Shown here: in pieces, positions 60,066 to 64,000 of the stretch
How positions within the stretch are numbered: position 1 is the first letter of the stretch
Layout of the letters: each line of letters opens with the position of its first letter
Made by a program: the position numbers and the translations under genes
The notes under the pieces: generated by a model
What the model was told of the DNA's origin: nothing
What the model saw: the letters and a program-made list of their open reading frames with translations, nothing else
The model's database searches: none
Assembly (NCBI RefSeq): GCF_002831585.1
Contig: NZ_CP025113.1
Coordinates: 124,001-188,000 of the forward strand
Length of the DNA: 64,000 nucleotides
Source of the DNA: Bradyrhizobium sp. SK17
GTDB lineage: Bacteria > Pseudomonadota > Alphaproteobacteria > Rhizobiales > Xanthobacteraceae
Reading direction: 5' to 3'

Positions 60066-60348
60066 TACCGGTTCGGCGATGAGCGCGTGCGCGCTTTCGC
60101 CGCAATGGATGCGACGGCACGAGCGGCTATGTTCGTGTTGCCATGATCCACATGCTGAGCATCGACACCCGTATTGCGCGCCTCGGATTGCGCGCCGGAC
60201 GTCTGCACGCAGGCACTTAGCCGGCCGGCGATCGCGCGCCGTCCGGATTCCCTACCACGTCATCAGAATCATTTCAGTCCGCCGCGTCGCGCGATGCAGT
60301 CGCGCGCCGGCGTCGACGCATCTCCGATCAACCGCAAAGTCAGACGAC

Positions 60349-60768
60349 ATGACCCAGAGCATTCAGAACAGTTTTTCCGCCGCCACCTTGCCGCCGATCG
60401 TGATCGCCGCGAGCGAAGCGCTGCGCCTCAGCGCGCTGGCCGATTCCAGCATGGCGGTGTTTCCCCGCGTGGCCCAGTTCCTCGCCCGCGAGACCGACCG
60501 CGCGCGGGTCGTCGCCGACGATTCCGACCTGCACGACGTGGTCCGCATGAACTCGCGCGTGCGCTACCGCGACGACGAGACCGGCGACGTCAGGGAAGTC
60601 GTGCTGGTGTATCCGCATGAAGCCGACATCGCGCTCCGCCGCATCTCGGTGCTGACGCCGGTCGGCGCCGCATTGATCGGATTGTCGGTCGGCCAGACCA
60701 TCGATTTCCAGACCCCGAGCCACCAGACGCGGTCGGTGACGATCTTGGCTGTGACGCATGAGGCTTAG
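60349..60768 (+). CDS. rnk: Rnk-type nucleoside-diphosphate-kinase regulator (GreA/GreB C-terminal domain)
   Basis: The 139-residue protein matches Rnk: a short helical N-part (PPIVIAASEALRLSALADS) and a C-terminal GreA/B-like domain with VRMNSRVRYRDDETGDVREV and LTPVGAALIGLSVGQTIDFQ. Rnk proteins bind RNA polymerase near the secondary channel. The ATG at 60349 begins MTQSIQ. The 283 bp upstream (60066-60348) hold no recognisable gene. It is isolated, with repeats downstream. Confidence 0.87.
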   Translation: MTQSIQNSFSAATLPPIVIAASEALRLSALADSSMAVFPRVAQFLARETDRARVVADDSDLHDVVRMNSRVRYRDDETGDVREVVLVYPHEADIALRRISVLTPVGAALIGLSVGQTIDFQTPSHQTRSVTILAVTHEA

Positions 60769-60820
60769 CGGCGAGGCATCGAAGGACAACCGATATCAAG
60801 TTAGGAAGCCACCAGCGGAT

Positions 60821-60862
60821 GGGCTCCCTCCCCCTTGCGGGGGAGGGTTGGGGAGAGGGGTG
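60821..60862. repeat. GGGCTCCCTCCCCC dispersed repeat, left arm (second locus)
   Basis: GGGCTCCCTCCCCCTTGCGG followed by GGGAGGGTTGGGGAGAGGGG, inverted relative to 60938-61011. Matches 2970-3010. Confidence 0.8.
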
Positions 60863-60937
60863 CCACACGGCGCACTCTCTCAATATCTCTGCGACACGCG
60901 ATCGATGTTGCGATAGCGCCGCACAAACCTATCATCT

Positions 60938-61011
60938 CGCCCGGGGCCACCCCTCTCCCCACCCTCCCCCGCAAGGGGGAGGGAGCCTGATTGGCGTGCT
61001 CACCTCACTGG
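60938..61011. repeat. GGGCTCCCTCCCCC dispersed repeat, right arm with conserved tail (second locus)
   Basis: It starts CGCCCGGGGCCACCCCTCTC and ends GCGTGCTCACCTCACTGG, nearly identical to 3111-3184. The two loci share the whole ~74-bp arm, not just the hairpin. Confidence 0.8.
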
Positions 61012-61075
61012 GGCCAGTCGCGATTTGCGCGTACCCGCATGGCGGGGACGCGTGATGCCCCCCCATCGACGCGCT

Positions 61076-62140
61076 TCACTGCGCGCCCGAACCGCCCTGC
61101 ACGATCTTCTCGTTGAGCTTCTGGTCGACGGTCTCGACCGTGCGGTCGATCTCGGCGCTGGGGTTACCGAGCTGGTGCGAGATCAGCTTCACCAGGAGGT
61201 CGACGCGCTCGATGAACGGCGCGCCGGCGGCGACCGCGCGGGCCGCCGATGACGGCTTGAGCAGGCTTTCCGCCGCCTTGGCATATTTCGCGAACGGCAC
61301 CTGGTCCGCCGGATCGGCGCCGAGCTTGCGGGCAATCCCGTCGACATGGTCATAGATCGCTTGCGAGCGCGTGAGGTCGCCATGCACGGCGTCGCGGATC
61401 GATTGCGGTTCTGTCGGCGTGATGCAGCGATAATTGCCGGTCAGCAGCATCGACCATTTCGCCAGCGGCACGAACAACGAATCGAACACCTTCAGCTTCA
61501 CCGGCACGTCCTGGCCGTCGAGCGTGACCGCGTCGATGTCGGCCTCGAGCTCGCGCAGCACCTTGTTGTGCTTGTCGTCGGCGAACACGGCGGCCTTGAA
61601 ATTGGTCGGCAGACCGACATGCAGCACATTGGCCTTCTCCTCCGGCGGACGGAACGCCTGCGGATCGGGCGAGCACAGCGTCACCAGTCCCGGCTCGAAG
61701 CGCTCCCAGACCTGTGCGTTGGTGTAGGCCTCCTCGAGATCCATGCCGGCGAGCGCGGGGATCCGCTTCAGATACGGCAGCGGCGGCATGTTCATGATCG
61801 AGAGGCACGGCAGCTTCGCCGCCGCGATCTTGATCATCAGCACGCGCACGGTGTGGTTGGTGTATTGCGGCTCCTGCATCGCGAGGCCGACCATGTCGTA
61901 ACGCGACACGTCGACGTCGGCGGGCGTCACCGCGTCGAGCTTGCCCGGCAGGTCGCGCGAGAAGATCGAGCGGTGCTCCTTCTCGTCGCGCAGCTTGATC
62001 CGGACCTCGGTGCCCTCGCGGTTGATCAGGTCCGCGGTGTTCTTCCGGCACACCAGGGACACGTTGTGCCCCGCCATCAGAAGCTTGGTCCCCAGCAGGG
62101 AGCCGTAGGAAGCTCCAAGGATCAGAATGTTGCGCGCCAT
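61076..62140 (-). CDS. Ketopantoate reductase-like (PanE/ApbA-family) NAD(P) oxidoreductase
   Basis: The 354-residue protein starts with a Rossmann motif, ILILGASYGSLLGTKLLMAG (GxSxGxxxG form), then resembles ketopantoate reductase, with a helical C-terminal half (LRELEADIDAVTLDGQDVPV, AKWSMLLTGNYRCI). It is not a standard PanE because the substrate Lys/Glu motif is weak, so function is uncertain. It is divergent from a double TetR gene across a 19-bp dyad, so it is probably repressed by that protein. The start ATG is at 62138-62140. Confidence 0.82.
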   Translation of the reverse strand: MARNILILGASYGSLLGTKLLMAGHNVSLVCRKNTADLINREGTEVRIKLRDEKEHRSIFSRDLPGKLDAVTPADVDVSRYDMVGLAMQEPQYTNHTVRVLMIKIAAAKLPCLSIMNMPPLPYLKRIPALAGMDLEEAYTNAQVWERFEPGLVTLCSPDPQAFRPPEEKANVLHVGLPTNFKAAVFADDKHNKVLRELEADIDAVTLDGQDVPVKLKVFDSLFVPLAKWSMLLTGNYRCITPTEPQSIRDAVHGDLTRSQAIYDHVDGIARKLGADPADQVPFAKYAKAAESLLKPSSAARAVAAGAPFIERVDLLVKLISHQLGNPSAEIDRTVETVDQKLNEKIVQGGSGAQ

Positions 62141-62158
62141 GATCTCTCCAAAAGACTA

Positions 62159-62177
62159 CTGGTGTATGGTATACCAG
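62159..62177. promoter_or_regulatory. 19-bp near-palindrome CTGGTGTATGGTATACCAG, operator for TetR and reductase genes
   Basis: Arms CTGGTGTA and TATACCAG match at 7 of 8 positions; TGGTATACCA (62167-62176) is perfect. It lies between the reductase start (62140) and the TetR start (62223) and is a probable TetR operator. An ATG inside it is not likely to be a start. Confidence 0.65.
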
Positions 62178-62222
62178 CGTCTATCGCAGATCGACAAGCG
62201 GCTGCCAAGGGGATTATCTCGC

Positions 62223-63488
62223 GTGCGAGTTTCGCTCCGCGATCAGGAAGGGCATTCGAGCTTGCAAGTCGCCGCCGACCCGACGGATCGGGCTGAAGAA
62301 ATCCTGGTCTCAGCTTCCCGGCTGTTTGCCCGCCACTCCTATGCGAATGTGACGATGGAGCAGGTCGCGGCCTCGGTGCGGGCCGTGCCGGGCGCGCTGT
62401 ACCACTATTTCCGCGACAAGGAAGATCTGATCTTCCACTGCTACCTGCGCGGGCTGGCGATCTACCGGCACGAGATCGAAGCGGCCGCCGAGCCCGGCAT
62501 CGACGGGCTCGAGATCATCAGGCGTTTCGTGCGCGGCAGGCTGCGGCCCGAAGGCCAGCGCATGATCCTGTTCACCGATATCGATGCGCTCGCCGCACCC
62601 TATAGCAGCGAAGTCCATGCGAGGCGCTGGCAGAATGCCGCGCTGCTGGCCGATGTCCTCGATCGCGGCGTGGCCGACGGCTCGATCAGCTGCGACGAAC
62701 CGCTGCTGACAGCGGTGGCGCTGATCTCGATGCTGGACTGGGTGCCGTTCTGGCTGTCGGAACGCGACTACTACACGCGTCAGCAGGCGATCGATGCCAT
62801 CGACGACATCGTCACGCATGGCGTCTACCGGCGCGAGCTCGCGATCCCCGACATGCCCGAGCCGCTCAGCCTCGCCCCGTTCCTCGAGGCGCGCGCCAGC
62901 TTGAACAAGCGGGCCGCCAAGTTCGACAGGATGCTGTCGATCGCCTCCGACAGTTTCAACCGAAGGGGCGCGTCAGGCACGTCGCTCGAGAGCATCGCCG
63001 TCGATGCCGGCATGACCCGCGCCGGCATCTACTATCACTTCAGCGAGAAAGAGAGCCTGCTGCTGGCCTGCCTGCGGCGCGGTCTCGCCGGCGAGGTCGG
63101 CATTCGGGAGCACCTGCAACAGCATAGCCTTGGGGCATTCGAGCACACCGTGCAGAGGATCCGCCTGCTGCTGATGCTGCACGACACACCCTGCGGCCCG
63201 AAGGCGACCTACCACAACATCAACTATCTCAACGACCCTGACCGGAAAGCCTATGTCGGACAGGTGCTGGCCTCGATCCGGCAAAGCCAGAGCAGCTATG
63301 AGTGCTGGATCGACGAGGGTCGCATCCGCCGCATCGACACATATTTCGCCGAGCGTATTCTAACCGGAATGGTCCATTGGTATCCGATCTGGTTCAAGAT
63401 CAGGCGTGACTGGCCTTCGGCACAGGTCGCAGATCATTTCGCGCGACTATTCCTGTCGGGCCTCAAGCCGCGTCGGCATCCGGCTTGA
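62223..63488 (+). CDS. Tandem double TetR-family regulator
   Basis: The 421-residue protein has two complete TetR HTH regions: residues about 22-65 (AEEILVSASRLFARHSYANV, TMEQVAASVRAVPGALYHYF) and about 233-280 (FDRMLSIASDSFNRRGASGT, LESIAVDAGMTRAGIYYHFS), each followed by its own helical domain. It is probably a fused duplication that can bind DNA as a monomer. The start is a GTG at 62223 with AAGGGG upstream; the frame is open from 62127, but that would place the operator inside the gene. The divergent reductase is the likely target. Confidence 0.85.
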   Translation: MRVSLRDQEGHSSLQVAADPTDRAEEILVSASRLFARHSYANVTMEQVAASVRAVPGALYHYFRDKEDLIFHCYLRGLAIYRHEIEAAAEPGIDGLEIIRRFVRGRLRPEGQRMILFTDIDALAAPYSSEVHARRWQNAALLADVLDRGVADGSISCDEPLLTAVALISMLDWVPFWLSERDYYTRQQAIDAIDDIVTHGVYRRELAIPDMPEPLSLAPFLEARASLNKRAAKFDRMLSIASDSFNRRGASGTSLESIAVDAGMTRAGIYYHFSEKESLLLACLRRGLAGEVGIREHLQQHSLGAFEHTVQRIRLLLMLHDTPCGPKATYHNINYLNDPDRKAYVGQVLASIRQSQSSYECWIDEGRIRRIDTYFAERILTGMVHWYPIWFKIRRDWPSAQVADHFARLFLSGLKPRRHPA

Positions 63489-63775
63489 ATCGCCAAATCG
63501 CATCCCGCCGCTATGATGCTTCCGGACGCGAGGGGCTTCGGACGACGTCGGCTCCAATGGCGGGCGGGGATGCCTCATCCAAAAGTTTACTTGCGGTTCA
63601 AATCTGCACCGGATCTCGCGGGATCTCGAAGCGTTTATAGCCTATAACATTATAATACCTCACGCTAAAACTTGACGCAATATTCAATGCGAAAGTTGCA
63701 GAAGCTCGGCAATTGGGGCTAAGAGACGGCTTCGATCGCTCAAGATCAAGAAACACCAGCAAGGGAGAAAGCAGG
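63489..63775. other. 287-bp AT-rich intergenic region before the binding-protein gene
   Basis: A perfect 13-bp palindrome TTATAG-C-CTATAA lies at 63635-63647, followed by CATTATAATACC. This region is the most AT-rich in the window (about 63630-63690), with TTGACGCAATATTCAATGCG at about 63673. It is a likely promoter/operator for the gene at 63776. No coding region was accepted here. Confidence 0.5.
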
Positions 63776-64000
63776 ATGCGTAGACTGATCGTTGCTGCCA
63801 CAACGGCGCTGACGGTGTTGGGAGGCGCGGCCTCCGCGCAGGAAACCGTCAAGATCGGTTACATCGATCCGCTGTCCGGCGGCGGTGCCAGCGTTGGCGA
63901 AGGCGGCCTGAAGACGTTCCAGTATCTCGCCGACGAGTTGAACGCCAAGGGCGGCATCCTCGGCCACAAGGTCGAGATCGTTCCGCTCGACAACAAGACC
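63776..64000 (+). CDS. Branched-chain amino-acid ABC transporter substrate-binding protein, truncated by window end
   Basis: Only 75 codons are visible. A signal peptide (RRLIVAATTALTVLGGAASA) is followed by ETVKIGYIDPLSGGGASVGE and LADELNAKGGILGHKVEIVP, the N-terminal pattern of LivJ/LivK-type binding proteins. Such proteins bind branched-chain or aromatic compounds, and in Bradyrhizobium many serve aromatic acids. The ATG at 63776 has AAGGGAGAAAGC upstream. The rest lies beyond the window. Confidence 0.9.
   Translation, partial: MRRLIVAATTALTVLGGAASAQETVKIGYIDPLSGGGASVGEGGLKTFQYLADELNAKGGILGHKVEIVPLDNKT

Larger units (their letters stand above)
60769..61075. other. 307-bp intergenic region of repeats
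   Basis: This gap between rnk and the convergent PanE-like gene consists mostly of the two arms of the CTCCCTCCCCC repeat (60821-60862 and 60938-61011). I see no gene in the remainder. Confidence 0.65.

Noticed and set aside
60079..60348. N-terminal extension of Rnk from an ATG at 60079
   Set aside because: The extension is Arg/His/Ser-rich without homology; the family starts near MTQSIQ at 60349.
63598..63852. 84-codon minus-strand open frame at the window end
   Set aside because: It overlaps the signal peptide and mature start of the binding protein, which has a strong ribosome site; no motif.

Overview
This 64 kb window is high-GC alphaproteobacterial chromosome, most likely Bradyrhizobium or a close relative. 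The evidence is molybdenum-storage subunits very close to Azotobacter MosA/MosB, many dispersed palindromic repeats of the kind that fill Bradyrhizobium intergenic gaps, and a dense mix of ABC and tripartite tricarboxylate (TctABC) uptake systems, LysR/TetR/IclR regulators and catabolic enzymes. No rRNA, tRNA, insertion sequence, phage gene or CRISPR array was seen. Most of it reads as ordinary metabolic and transport chromosome.

Layout. 0-5.5 kb: truncated TctC-type binding protein, then a LysR regulator divergent from an EmrA/EmrB-like efflux pair and a CxxC carboxymuconolactone-decarboxylase-family gene. 5.5-11.3 kb: minus-strand operon of hypothetical protein, alpha/beta hydrolase, glutamate/aspartate-type ABC transporter (gltIJKL order) and D-amino-acid aminotransferase. 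11.6-14.8 kb: TctC(frameshifted)-TctB-TctA. 15-25.4 kb: stand-alone Rieske protein, an M20 hydrolase/MHS transporter/IclR set divergent from a flavin monooxygenase, a ThDP decarboxylase, a His/Trp-rich secreted protein, a GFA-like protein and an old-yellow-enzyme. 25.5-32.3 kb: ModE-like regulator, two aldehyde dehydrogenases, an SDR, a DUF2478 protein and a zinc ribbon. 32.3-37.6 kb: five genes joined by ATGA overlaps (GNAT, E1/ThiF-like, membrane protein, second GNAT, Acg-like nitroreductase). 37.7-39.5 kb: PspA and YiaA-like genes under a TetR regulator with three operator copies. 39.7-48.2 kb: acyl desaturase, cupin, secreted protein, mosB-mosA, a two-component system and two four-repeat membrane proteins. 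48.2-54 kb: oxidase-reductase-ferredoxin fusion, GST, small Rieske protein and two amidohydrolases. 54-64 kb: DJ-1/PfpI hydratase with GlxA-type AraC regulator, NodL-like acetyltransferase, Cys-less CMD protein, LysR with split chromate transporter, Rnk, a PanE-like reductase with a double-TetR regulator, and the start of a branched-chain amino-acid binding protein.

Two results stand out. First, the E1/GNAT/membrane/GNAT/nitroreductase operon has no Ubl, ThiS/MoaD, thiamine or molybdopterin partner and is the best candidate for an undescribed pathway. Second, seven genes are broken by a single missing base, each in a short G or C run, and each is restored by one added G/C. That pattern suggests homopolymer sequence errors rather than real gene decay, so these genes are probably intact in the organism.

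Several regulatory modules can be read directly: duplicated LysR-type operators before both halves of the efflux pump, triple TGAGC-N3-GCTCA sites for the PspA regulator, inverted 11-bp-period boxes for the OmpR-type response regulator, and a 19-bp dyad before the double-TetR gene.
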